From Bacteroidales bacterium (GTDB lineage: Bacteria > Bacteroidota > Bacteroidia > Bacteroidales > WCHB1-69), in NCBI GenBank assembly GCA_017394765.1, contig JAFPXF010000007.1:1-64000 (forward strand): DNA of 64,000 bases. Direction: 5' to 3'. Below the pieces are notes generated by a model that saw only the letters and a program-made list of their open reading frames with translations, was not told where the DNA came from and made no database searches. Positions within the stretch are counted from its first letter, which is position 1; each line of letters begins with the position of its first letter. This document shows, in pieces, positions 44,713 to 54,200 of the stretch. A program made the position numbers and the translations under genes.

Positions 44713-45702
44713 TTATTTCTTCACAATCTTCCTTGTCTGGCCGTCGGCCTTGATGAGGTACATGCCGGCGGGCATGCTGCCGAGGTCGAGGGAGACGCTG
44801 ATGTCGCCTCCGGCGTGGATGCACTGCACGGTTTTGCCGTAGATGTCATGTACGGTGATCTCGTGGAGGCCGTTGATTTCGTTGTAAAGGGTGATGACAT
44901 CCGCGGTGGGGTTCGGCCAAGCCTTGAGGCGGGCATCCGCCGTGTGGCTCTCGATGGCGGAAGGTCGCCAGCCGTTCATGACGGCCACGCCGCTGAGGTC
45001 AAAGCCGCTGCTGGCCCAAGGGGTGGGGTAGGGGTCGTTGACGATGTGCCCGTACTGGTCGCGGGTGGCGTACTGCGGGTCGATGCTGCCCACGACATCG
45101 ATGAGGCGGACATGGGTGACATGGTTGATGTCAAGGCCCTGGATGCCACTCAGCTGCGCCAAGTCGAACGGGGTGCCCCAGCCCACGCGGTACTTGCCGG
45201 CGAGATTGTCCACTTCGCGCGGGTTCACGGAACCGCCGTTGCCGATCTGAACTTCCGTTTGGGTGAGGGAGGTGGCCGGAAAACGGAAATAGTTCACGCC
45301 GTCGGAGCTGACCTCCACGAAAGCCATCTCCAGGAAATAGTCGTTCAGGGAATTTTCGAACACGGCAAAGTCATAGCCGTCGCCGTTCTGGATGGGAATG
45401 TCGAAGGTGAGCACGGCCATGCCGCCGTCGCCTAAGCTGACCACACCGTCGGTGGTGGATTGCGAAGAGGGTCCGATGCCGTCGGAATCGGCACCGTAGC
45501 TGACGTAGGTTGTGGCATCGGCGATGTCCGTGTAGCCTCGGGTGATGGTGCAGCCCGTGGCCCAGCCGAGGATGGCGTTGTCCTCGAACCAGATGGCCTG
45601 GCAGTCTGCACTTCCCACAGGACCGTCGAAGAGGGTGTCGGTTTGTGCCGTGCCCGCAAATGCGCACAACAGCAGCAGAAGGGAGAGGAGTATGTTTTTC
45701 AT
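44713..45702 (-). CDS. T9SS-sorted surface protein of the B12-regulated operon
   Basis: A 329-residue protein with signal peptide (LLSLLLLLCAFAGTAQ), a beta-sandwich-like domain found in bacterial 'cell surface' proteins (GDGYDFAVFENSLNDYFLEM, AFVEVSSDGVNYFRFPATSL, VRLIDVVGS) and a type A T9SS tail (AWPNPTADVITLYNE to RKIVKK). It is the last gene of the operon headed by a cobalamin riboswitch, so it probably takes part in B12 capture at the surface. Binding itself cannot be read from the sequence. Confidence 0.85.
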   Translation of the reverse strand: MKNILLSLLLLLCAFAGTAQTDTLFDGPVGSADCQAIWFEDNAILGWATGCTITRGYTDIADATTYVSYGADSDGIGPSSQSTTDGVVSLGDGGMAVLTFDIPIQNGDGYDFAVFENSLNDYFLEMAFVEVSSDGVNYFRFPATSLTQTEVQIGNGGSVNPREVDNLAGKYRVGWGTPFDLAQLSGIQGLDINHVTHVRLIDVVGSIDPQYATRDQYGHIVNDPYPTPWASSGFDLSGVAVMNGWRPSAIESHTADARLKAWPNPTADVITLYNEINGLHEITVHDIYGKTVQCIHAGGDISVSLDLGSMPAGMYLIKADGQTRKIVKK

Positions 45703-45705
45703 AGA

Positions 45706-46896
45706 TTAGTCTTGCTTGACGACTCTGAGAGTCTGGTTGTTGGCTTTGAGGAGATATTGCCCGTTGGCAAGACCGTCCAAGTTGACGTTCACCTCATGGC
45801 TGTCCTGACCATTGACGCTTTGCAGCAACTTGCCGAAGAGGTCATAAACCTCCACCTGTTGGATGGTGTTGTCGGAGGTGACACGCACACTGCCGGTGGT
45901 CGGGTTGGGATAGGCCTTCAGAGAGGCATCCATGCTGTGGCTGGCGATGCCGACAGGCTCGTTGACGTAGAGGATGCTGAAGTCTGTGAAGGTGCAGGAG
46001 GCGTATTCGGTCATGTCGAAGTAGCTGTGATCGACGATGGGGTCGGTGAGGCCCATGCAGTATTCGCCGTTGATGGTGTAGGACAGCCAGCCTTCATTGG
46101 CGAGGATGTAGTTGTGCGTGTCATCGACAAAGGTGTAGTTGTTCACGCCCCAGTCGTTGTAGGTGATGGTCAGACGGCTGTCGGCGGCATCGATGGCGTT
46201 GAGCATCGTCTGGATGTCCTGGTTGCCATCCCATCTGTAACCGTATGCGATGCCGACAGGCACGTCGTTCTGGCACCATGCGAAGGTAACGTAGGTCTCC
46301 TGGCTGCCGGAGCCAATCCAGAAGTTGATGTTCGCAGGGTCGATAACAGGGGCGTAAGGTGCGGCAGGTGCGGCGAGGTAATAGATGGTGGCGTCGTCGT
46401 AGTCGTCACAATCCATGGACCATTCCTGCAACTCAAAATAGGCGTTGTTGACGAGAGGGTCTGTGATGCCGCTGCTGTAGTTGCCATCCATGGTGTACAT
46501 GCAGTATCCGGAAGGGAAAGTAAGGTTCAGCCCCAAATCTGTGTTGTGGTAGGAGATCACATCGAAGAGTGTGTTCGTGGAATTGTACGACACGGAGAGA
46601 TGGGTGCTGTCCTCGGCGGCGATGTCGTCGAACATGTCCTTGATGGTTTTGGTGCCATCCCAACGATAACCATAGACAATCCCGACGGGATTCTCGTTGT
46701 TGCAATAGAAGATGGCGGTAACAATCTGGTTGGCGCCGGTGCCGATCCAGTATTGGACACTGTCGGTGGGGATGTTCACTTGCACGCCGCGCACGGGCTG
46801 GAAATCTGTACCACCGTTTTGGTGTGCATAATTGTTCTGCGCGAAGGCAAAACCGGTTGCGAGTAATAACGCAAACAAGTAAATGACTTTTTTCAT
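45706..46896 (-). CDS. T9SS-sorted protein with two tandem 'YGYRWDG' domains, B12-regulated
   Basis: A 396-residue secreted protein: signal peptide (MKKVIYLFALLLATGFAFAQ), two homologous domains about 143 residues apart and a T9SS type A tail (YPNPTTGSVRVTSDN to LRVVKQD). The duplication is plain. WIGTG with YGYRWDG (residues 50-54 and 75-81) recurs as WIGSG with YGYRWDG (193-197 and 218-224). YTMDGNYSSGITDPLVNNAY recurs as YTINGEYCMGLTDPIVDHSY. I know no proven function. Sitting second in a cobalamin-riboswitch operon, it is a candidate surface B12-binding or handling protein. Three bases separate it from the next gene. Confidence 0.87.
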   Translation of the reverse strand: MKKVIYLFALLLATGFAFAQNNYAHQNGGTDFQPVRGVQVNIPTDSVQYWIGTGANQIVTAIFYCNNENPVGIVYGYRWDGTKTIKDMFDDIAAEDSTHLSVSYNSTNTLFDVISYHNTDLGLNLTFPSGYCMYTMDGNYSSGITDPLVNNAYFELQEWSMDCDDYDDATIYYLAAPAAPYAPVIDPANINFWIGSGSQETYVTFAWCQNDVPVGIAYGYRWDGNQDIQTMLNAIDAADSRLTITYNDWGVNNYTFVDDTHNYILANEGWLSYTINGEYCMGLTDPIVDHSYFDMTEYASCTFTDFSILYVNEPVGIASHSMDASLKAYPNPTTGSVRVTSDNTIQQVEVYDLFGKLLQSVNGQDSHEVNVNLDGLANGQYLLKANNQTLRVVKQD

Positions 46897-46912
46897 AGGA
46901 ATGATGTTTTGT

Positions 46913-48010
46913 TTATAGTTTTGTGATTAAATTTATGTCGGAATTGAAAACGATTTTGGAGGGGTTGATGCCGGCCTCGAAGGAGAATTTCTTCCTGCCG
47001 TCCTGCCCGAAGCAATACACATCGCCTGTGACGGTGAAGTTATGGACATCCGTGATATAGACATCCCCGTTCAGCGGGTTGACCGAGATGGAGTATGGGG
47101 TCTCGATGGTCGTGCCGTCGGTGATGAAGCTGCCGTTGGAGAGCTCGTCGGTGCGCAGGTCAAGTACTTTGATCCAGGAGTTGAATGTCGTGAAATTGTA
47201 AGAATAGACGTATGCTTTGTCGCCATGGATCTTGAAATTGAGTGTCTCGATGCCGTAGTCTTTGACGACTTCGTCGGTGGTGGCGTCGATTTTGTAGAAA
47301 TCGTAGGGGACGGTCATGTAGTTGCCGCGTGTGTTCACATAGACATATTGGTCGTTGTAGCCCTCGACGAGGTATGGGTTGATGCCTACCGTGACGGTCT
47401 TGGTGACGGTCATGCTGCTCGGGTCGATGACGGAGACAGTGTTGTCGTAGTTGGGGTTGTCCAATCCGCCGGAGTTGGCGACATACAGCTTGTGGTTGCA
47501 GACGCAGATGCCTTCTGGGTTCCGTCCGCAGCGCACGGTGCCGTCGATTTCGAGCGTGGCGGTGTCGATGCGCACCACATCGCCGTCAAAGCAGCTGACA
47601 AAGGCCTTGCCGTTGAGAAAACAGATGTAGCGTGGCTGCTTGCCGTCCAAGGAGATGGATTTCAGGGACGTTGCGTCCGCGAAGTTCATCACTTCCACAC
47701 GGTTGGAGACGTTGACGACGGCATAGAGCTTGGCACCGTAGCGTTGCAGGTCGTTGCCGGTGTCGCCCAATCCTCGGTGGTTGGCCGTGAGAAATATGTC
47801 GGGGGTGAAGGTGCCCGTTTGGATGTCGTAATAGGAGATGGAGCTGTTGTTATGCTCCATGGTGCCCTCGTTGAGCACATAAATCCCGTTGGCGTGGGCG
47901 TCAATAGGGGGCGTGGGGTCGGGCGGCACCGGGCCGGGACAGGCGGTCAACAAAAGCATGGACGCCGCCAGAAGGGCGTACACAAAGGAAGAAGTTTTTC
48001 TCAAATGCAT
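46913..48010 (-). CDS. BtuG-like (DUF5074/YncE-type) surface beta-propeller lipoprotein
   Basis: A 365-residue lipoprotein (lipobox LLLTAC, followed by a proline-rich linker). The mature part is a seven-bladed-propeller type repeat protein (NGIYVLNEGTMEHNNSSISY, KLYVANSGGLDNPNYDNTVS, NPLNGDVYITD). In Bacteroides, BtuG is such a propeller that binds cobalamin very tightly at the outer-membrane surface. The cobalamin riboswitch directly upstream makes that role likely here. A Shine-Dalgarno GAGGAA precedes the ATG at 48010. First gene of the three-gene operon. Confidence 0.87.
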   Translation of the reverse strand: MHLRKTSSFVYALLAASMLLLTACPGPVPPDPTPPIDAHANGIYVLNEGTMEHNNSSISYYDIQTGTFTPDIFLTANHRGLGDTGNDLQRYGAKLYAVVNVSNRVEVMNFADATSLKSISLDGKQPRYICFLNGKAFVSCFDGDVVRIDTATLEIDGTVRCGRNPEGICVCNHKLYVANSGGLDNPNYDNTVSVIDPSSMTVTKTVTVGINPYLVEGYNDQYVYVNTRGNYMTVPYDFYKIDATTDEVVKDYGIETLNFKIHGDKAYVYSYNFTTFNSWIKVLDLRTDELSNGSFITDGTTIETPYSISVNPLNGDVYITDVHNFTVTGDVYCFGQDGRKKFSFEAGINPSKIVFNSDINLITKL

Positions 48011-48060
48011 TTCCTCGGCATTTTAGTTCTTACAATATGCTTCGGAACAGAGGAAGGACT

Positions 48061-48077
48061 CGCACGAGAACCGTGCG
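48061..48077 (-). promoter_or_regulatory. Hairpin in the riboswitch expression platform
   Basis: CGCACG (48061-48066) pairs with CGTGCG (48072-48077) around five bases, between the riboswitch core and the ribosome site of the 48010 gene. It could form the switch helix that masks translation. Confidence 0.55.
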
Positions 48078-48107
48078 ATGGTCTCAACCGGCCTTAACTC
48101 CCGAAGC

Positions 48108-48275
48108 GGTTACAGTCATGCCAGATGGTAGGTTTTCTGACTTGTCTCTTCCGGAACGCCTTCCCGTCTTGCGACAGTGGCCATGTTGTCCCGGAAACGG
48201 ATGAGACTCACAGCAGCGGGTACTGTACAGGTCTCGCACCTGTTTCCCTTGGATTTGCTCTTGTGACAAATCCTT
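48108..48275 (-). ncRNA. Cobalamin (B12) riboswitch
   Basis: On the minus strand the conserved B12-element pieces occur in order: GGATTTG/CAAATCC stem, AAGGGAAAC, GGTGCGAGACCTGTACAGTA, CCCGCTGCTGTGAG, GGCCACTG, GACGGGAAGGCG and AAGTCAGAAAACCTACC. It lies between its own -7 box and the BtuG-like gene. Bound cobalamin would reduce expression of the three-gene operon. Confidence 0.95.
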
Positions 48276-48290
48276 TCCCAAATGGCGCGG

Positions 48291-48298
48291 CAAAAGTA
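48291..48298 (-). promoter_or_regulatory. -7 box of the cobalamin-regulated operon
   Basis: Minus strand TACTTTTG followed by CCGCGCC, just upstream of the riboswitch and 20 bases after the stop of the TonB-dependent receptor gene. Confidence 0.8.
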
Positions 48299-48318
48299 CA
48301 AAAAAATTGAATATCTCC

Positions 48319-50814
48319 TTACCACTCCACTGCCAACTTCACGTTGACAAGTCTTCCAGTAAGGTAGTTGGGCATGGGATACTGCACGTTGTTGAGGTCG
48401 CTGATCCAGAAATAGGAGGAGACGTTGTAGATGCCCAGCAGGTTGAAGACCTCCACATAGATGCCGGCATTCTTGATGCTGCGGACGAAAGCGGACTTGT
48501 GGCGCATGCGGTCGCGGCTCTGCTCAAGGAGCATGAAGGAGAACCCCATATCGACGCGGCGGTACCAGGTGGTGCGCAATACGCGTTTGTAGGCGGGCGA
48601 GTTGGGCGGCCCGAACGGCAGGCCGGACGCGAACACGAAGTTGAGGTGTACACGGAATTGCGGGTAGCCGGGGATGTGATCCTGGAAAAAGAGGTTGATG
48701 GAGGCGCGCTGGTCGGTCGGACGCGGCAGGTAGCCCGGCTCCACAAGGTTGCCGTCCTTGTCGTAGTAATAGTCGTCGATGATGTCCTCCACCGTCCTCA
48801 TGATGGAGACGGAAAGCCAGGACTCCAAACCCTTGATGAACTCGCCGCTGATTTTCGTGTCGAGGCCGGCGGCGTGCCCTATGGCGTCGTTCCGGCCACT
48901 ATAGATAATGCGCACATTATCGATGTTGTAGGAGATAAGGCGGTCCATGTACTTGTAATAGACTTCCGCAGTGAACTTGAAGGGACGGCGCCACATTTTG
49001 AAGTTGTATTCGGCACCGGCCACTATCTGGAAGGATCGTTGCGAACGGATGTCAGGGTTGAGAGAGCCGTCGCGGTAGCGCATTTCGCGGTAAAAGGCCG
49101 GCTGATAGTAGAGGCCTGTCCGGATTGTGAAAATCCAGTCGTGTTTCCATCGCGGATTGAAGATGACGGCAATACGCGGGGATACGGTGAATTCCTTGGG
49201 ATTGTAGGTCCAGTAGTGGAAGCGTACGCCCGCATTCAGGATGTAGTGCGGCATGGAATCGCCGTCGATTTTCCAGACATCCTGGATGAACCCCGTGAAG
49301 CGGAAAGTGTTGAGATCGTTGGCGGCCACGAGGATGTCGTTCTCGTCAAAGGCCAGAAGACGCGAAGGGTCGTCCAGGGGAAGGACCTCTCCGGGCGTGC
49401 CGTGGGCCACAGGCAGAGAGTAGCCCGACGAGTCGCGCATGGTCCATTCGTCAATCCTGTCGCGAATCACTTCGTTCTGCACCTTGAAACCCCAACTCAA
49501 CGTGTTGGCGAACGGCAGCTTGTGCTCGCCCAGCAAATTGGCGGCGGAGACAATAGAGGTGAGGTGGTTGCGCGCGTGCTCCAGATAGGTGCCGTAGGCG
49601 CGCACGGAGACCTCCTGCGCGATGTTGCCGTCTTCGGCACCCAGATCGGCCTCCACGTCACTCAAGAAGTACTGGCCCTGTATGTCGTAGGTCTCGCTCT
49701 CCTTGGCAAAATAGGAGGACAGAATCAGCCGGAGCAGCGTGTTGTCGGAAGGACGGTATGCGAAGGTGAAGCCGCCGAGACAGTTCTCGTATTTGTCCAT
49801 CTCCTGCCCGTCGAAGTAGATGCGCAGCCACTTGATGTCGTTCACCGAGCCACTGCGCTGGCTGCGGAAAGTGGGTATGTAGCGGTAGCTGTTGAGGGCG
49901 AAGTTGCCCAGAAAACTAATGCTGAATTTCTTGGACACGTCCCATTTCAACAGCATTTGCGAGTCGAAGAAACGGGGCTTGTAGTCCACAATGCTGTCCA
50001 GTGTTTTCAGCAAGAAAGAGTTGTCTTTGAAACGAATTCCGATCAGGAAGGAGAAACAGCTGTCCACACGTCCCTCCGCATGGGCAGAGGCACCCATCAG
50101 ACTGCCGGAGACCGATCCGCCGTACTGCGTCGGGGTCTTGTACTGCACGTCCAGCACGGAGGACATCTTGTCGCCATATTTGGCCTCGAAACCGCCGGCC
50201 GAAAACTGCACGTTTCCCGTAAGGTCGGTGTTGATGAAACTCAGTCCCTCTTGCTGCGCACTGCGCACCAGAAATGGACGGTAGATTTGTATGTCGTTGA
50301 CAAACACCAGGTTCTCGTCGTAGTTGCCCCCGCGCACGTTGTATTGCCAACTCAACTCGTTACTGGAGGAGGCGCCCGGCAGCATCTTGATGAGCGACTC
50401 CATGCCGCCGCTGGCCGACGGCATCTGGAAACTCAACTTGGGATTGACTTGGATATAGCCGCTGTTGGAAGACCCCTGGATGTTCACTTGCTCCAGACGG
50501 GTGCCGACGGTCGGCATCACGACCGTGATCACCTTCGTCTCCTTGGCTTTCAGGTGCAGGGATAAGACGGTGTCCTTGTGGCTGATCTGTTGGAAGAACA
50601 ACCGGATGTCCTGGTCGTCGGGAACATTGAGCGTGAATTGGCCATAGTCGTTGGTGAGCGTCTGATAGTTGTGGTCCAACACGCGCACGACCACATGCTC
50701 GATGGGATAGCCCTCTTCGTCTTGCACAGTGCCCTTTACGACTGCCTTTTGCCCATGCACGACATGGACAAACAGACTTAAAATCGTAAAGATGGCGAAA
50801 ATTTTTCTTGTCAA
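48319..50814 (-). CDS. TonB-dependent outer-membrane receptor
   Basis: An 831-residue receptor: signal peptide (FAIFTILSLFVHVVHG), an N-terminal carboxypeptidase-regulatory-like domain (about residues 25-105, VKGTVQDEEGYPIEHVVVRV), a plug domain (about 125-230, with MESLIKMLPGASSSNELSWQ and VRGGNYDENLVFVNDI) and a long beta barrel ending in an aromatic-poor strand VNVKLAVEW. No ATG precedes the signal peptide, so translation probably starts at TTG (50812-50814). It lies upstream of, not behind, the cobalamin riboswitch, so B12 as substrate is not shown. It lacks a SusD partner, so it is not a classical glycan receptor. Confidence 0.92.
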   Translation of the reverse strand: MTRKIFAIFTILSLFVHVVHGQKAVVKGTVQDEEGYPIEHVVVRVLDHNYQTLTNDYGQFTLNVPDDQDIRLFFQQISHKDTVLSLHLKAKETKVITVVMPTVGTRLEQVNIQGSSNSGYIQVNPKLSFQMPSASGGMESLIKMLPGASSSNELSWQYNVRGGNYDENLVFVNDIQIYRPFLVRSAQQEGLSFINTDLTGNVQFSAGGFEAKYGDKMSSVLDVQYKTPTQYGGSVSGSLMGASAHAEGRVDSCFSFLIGIRFKDNSFLLKTLDSIVDYKPRFFDSQMLLKWDVSKKFSISFLGNFALNSYRYIPTFRSQRSGSVNDIKWLRIYFDGQEMDKYENCLGGFTFAYRPSDNTLLRLILSSYFAKESETYDIQGQYFLSDVEADLGAEDGNIAQEVSVRAYGTYLEHARNHLTSIVSAANLLGEHKLPFANTLSWGFKVQNEVIRDRIDEWTMRDSSGYSLPVAHGTPGEVLPLDDPSRLLAFDENDILVAANDLNTFRFTGFIQDVWKIDGDSMPHYILNAGVRFHYWTYNPKEFTVSPRIAVIFNPRWKHDWIFTIRTGLYYQPAFYREMRYRDGSLNPDIRSQRSFQIVAGAEYNFKMWRRPFKFTAEVYYKYMDRLISYNIDNVRIIYSGRNDAIGHAAGLDTKISGEFIKGLESWLSVSIMRTVEDIIDDYYYDKDGNLVEPGYLPRPTDQRASINLFFQDHIPGYPQFRVHLNFVFASGLPFGPPNSPAYKRVLRTTWYRRVDMGFSFMLLEQSRDRMRHKSAFVRSIKNAGIYVEVFNLLGIYNVSSYFWISDLNNVQYPMPNYLTGRLVNVKLAVEW

Positions 50815-50877
50815 GCTGGAAAAGGGTTGTTGTTAAGGTTAGTATTACGAATGAAAACCCTGATTATTGTGTGATGT

Positions 50878-50919
50878 CAAAAAAAAAGCTGCTGTGATGT
50901 TTTGCAACTACAGCAGCTT
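50878..50919 (-). terminator. Terminator of rpmB
   Basis: Stem AAGCTGCTGT (50886-50895) with ACAGCAGCTT (50910-50919), 14-base loop, followed on the minus strand by about nine T. Confidence 0.92.
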
Positions 50920-50941
50920 AAGGGTCGTTTCAACGGATGGA

Positions 50942-51175
50942 TTACAAAATACCCTTCTCGGATGCTTCAACAAGGCATTTGTAAACACCTTTCTTGTTGA
51001 TGTGACGCATGCCGTGTGCGGACACCTTGAGCCAAATCCATTCATCAAGTTCCGGAACATAGAATTTTTTGGTATGTAAGTTCGGGTTGAATTTTCTCTT
51101 TGTCTTGTTGTTGGCATGGGAAACATTGTTGCCGACAATCGCTTTCTTTCCTGTAATTTGACAAACTCGTGACAT
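50942..51175 (-). CDS. rpmB: 50S ribosomal protein L28
   Basis: A 77-residue ribosomal protein with the L28 signature: [40 protein letters not shown] and the C-terminal [12 protein letters not shown]. It has its own promoter and terminator. The L33 (rpmG) gene that often follows L28 in Bacteroidota is absent here, and a TonB-dependent receptor follows instead. Confidence 0.96.
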   Translation of the reverse strand: MSRVCQITGKKAIVGNNVSHANNKTKRKFNPNLHTKKFYVPELDEWIWLKVSAHGMRHINKKGVYKCLVEASEKGIL

Positions 51176-51222
51176 TTTCTCTATTGTTTTTTATGTTAAA
51201 AATCTATTTTTGAATTGGGCGG

Positions 51223-51230
51223 CAAAAGTA
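51223..51230 (-). promoter_or_regulatory. -7 box of rpmB
   Basis: Minus strand TACTTTTG followed by CCGCCC, 48 bases before the rpmB ATG. A TTG about 18 bases further upstream could serve as the -33 element. Confidence 0.75.
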
Positions 51231-51282
51231 CACTTTTTTCTGATTCCACAATTCAATGTTTACAAAAAAAATGTTTATTTGC

Positions 51283-54200
51283 CTATTCTTCTAAAATACA
51301 GCGAATAGAGTACCTGTCTGACGGGTTGGAACGGGGTGTCATGACCTCCTCGCAGTAGTAGGTTATCCGGAAAGAAAAGGAACTTTCAAAGCGGAAGTCG
51401 TTATGGGTGGACCAAAATCGCGTGTCGCCCAGGAGGTTTTCGAAGCGTTGGGTGAGTCCGTTGTAAAATCCGGCGGGCAGGGCGGTGAAGCCTGTGCTGT
51501 TGTGGCCGCCAGTCCCGTTGATCCACAGGTGCGGGGATCTGATGGCCGCATTGCCGTGTGCGAAAAGTGCGGCGTAATGTTCCGGCTCAGGCAGGAACCA
51601 TCCCTCCGGACAAATGCCCTGCAGGTGCCCCGCCGGCGTCAAGACGGGCGTCTGCGACGTGTCAACGGCCGCATGCCAGGTGTACAGCAGCCCGAAGACC
51701 CGCTCGTTTCCGGTGCTGTCAGGATGAAGTGCCGAGTAGTAGGGCGCGGCCCCTTGAATGGCGCGGCCGTCGCTGTAATGCCGGCTACGGAGGTTGGACT
51801 GCATCCAACAGACGTGGTTGATGCGCACCGATGGGTAACGGTTTCCGTCGTAGTCAACGACCTCCGGGCAGGCGGGCTCTCTGTGAATGCTCAGAATCCT
51901 TGTCACCGTACTGTCGCATCCGTAGGCACCCTCATATAGGTGCGTGACGCTGTCGGCTTGGGTGAAGAGAATCCCGTCCCATGCGTAGGGCAGCTCGTCC
52001 TCCTCGACGGTCAGCCGCAACGTGGTGTCTTTGATGCTGTTCGGATGCACCGTGACGGAGGCTGTGTCACTGACGGTGTGGGTGATGGGCGGCGCTGTCA
52101 CGCGCATCTGCCAGCCTTGATACGCCCCGCTGCCCGCCGTGTGTTGTCCCGACTGGAAAAGCAAGGTGAACAAACCTCTTTCCGATATCAGCTCGGGAAT
52201 GGAGACATGTGTGCCTCTCAAGGTCAGAACCGGCGTGCCGGAAATACCTTCATGGTCGAAAATGTACAACACGTCAGCGGTGTCCCCAGGCGCGGGGCCG
52301 GCACACGCGAAATAGTCGGTCAATAAACGGAGCGTTGTGCTCGAATCCGTGGCCCGCAAGGTCAGGATGTGGGACTCATAGGCGGAATAGGGCGCGTCAG
52401 GGCCGCCGCTGTCGTACACGAGCATGCTTTCGCCCGGACTTATTTCCAAAGTGTCGTCACATAAATGGATGGCCCCGTATAGATAAGAGGGGCTGTATGG
52501 ACATGCCCGGCCATGTTCCACCGCCGCAATTATCGTGGTGTCATTTGTCAGAGCATCGAAGATGAAGGAGGCAAATTTTCCATCTGAATCAATAGTGTCG
52601 GTTCTGATGATCTCGTGTGAGTGAGTCTCCTGCCATTGGATGCAGTAGGGGGCGGCGGCATTGGATTGCGCCGTCACCATGGCTGCCGTGCCGCGGCAGA
52701 CAGTGTCATGAGTGCAGGTGAGCCGGATCTCCCGGTCGCCTCTTGACAACTGCAATGTGACGGTGTCTTCGGGAATATGGTAGCTGCACCGCGCGTCTTG
52801 GATTTCGGAGATGTAACAATATGTGCCGTGGTGGACGACAGTCCTGAACAACGTGTCGCGGTCGCCGTCGCCACGGTTGGTAAAGGGTGTCAGGGCGGTT
52901 TGCTCCAAATCCCGGCAGGCAATGGTGTAGCTGATGGGTGCCAAGCCGTGGACGATGGCTTGCACGGGGACTTCGGTGCCGGGGCAAACAGTCGTGTCCC
53001 CGAGCAGTTCAGCCCACGGTGCGGAGATGATGTCCAAGTGGATGCTGTCGCGCAGGTTGGAACATCCCGCGCCCGAAACTTCCACATGGTAGGTTCCGGC
53101 GGCGGCACTGCCGCGTGCCAGAAACAGTTCGGCGTTTTGGCTGTTCTCATCGAAGCCTGCCGGCCCCGTCCAATGGTAGGTGGCCCCGCCCAATGCGATG
53201 CCGAAGAAATGGCAGGTGGCGCCCTCGCAAAGTGAAAGCGCATTCATGTTCTCTTCCGCCCACCCCTTGCGGATCTTGCTCATGTCGCTGACCGAGAAAT
53301 TGGTGAGAAAGTGCGCGTTGCAGGCATCCGACATCTCAATGGAGAGCGATTGCCCAAAGTGTATCGGAATGTTGTCGAAATCACCAGTCTGGTTTTGGCC
53401 GATTATGTTCCCTTCGCCATCGGGGGCGTCATAAAGCGTGTATGTGTAAGGATGTGTGCCGTTTTTGCCCCTTGCCCGCACAAATCCGATGGTGTCCCCC
53501 TCGTTGCAGACATGCGAGTAGAGGTAGTCGAACTGGATGGTGGCCCCGTCCCACTCGATGACCGTGTCCTTGATATAACAAAGGTCGTTTTGCAACAAAC
53601 CGTCGTTGTTTTGGGGCAAAGCGTACATGCTGATGATATAAGTGCCCGGTATGCCGACATACATGGGATTCCCTTTGGTGACGGAGTTGGCCGAGTGGGT
53701 GACACTCTCCTCCTGGTGGATCTGGAAGAAGGTGGCGATGTCGGCTCCCTCCAACTTGAGCTGTCCTGCGACGGGCGTGATCTCCAGTTGTGAGCACCGC
53801 CTGTCGAAAACATAGCTGGGCGGTTCGGAGACCACGGGGTCTGGCAGAAAGTCCACTTCCTGGCGGATTGTGTCGTCGGGCCGGTCGCAAGCGTGCTTGA
53901 TGACCCATACATACAAGCCCGGCGTCAAGCCGATGCTGCTCAATTTGAATCCTGGCCGCCATGAGTTTTCGTGATAATACTCTTGGTATTCCAGCACCAT
54001 GGGGTTGTCCAACCGCTCTTTCTCCATCGCAAACTGCTGAGGCCCGACAGTGTGGATTTTCAAATTGTAAAAGTTATCACGCGGACTTTCAACTAAATAT
54101 AAGGTGTCGCCAAAATAGGAGTAGATGTTTCTTCCTTGATAATTGTATGAGTAAATCGTGTAGGAGTACTGGAACAAGCCGATTGACCGTGGCAAGTCGG

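Noticed and set aside
48307..50565. Long open frame (752 codons) on the plus strand
   Set aside because: Antisense shadow of the TonB-dependent receptor. High GC at third positions leaves few stops; the translation shows no recognisable domain.
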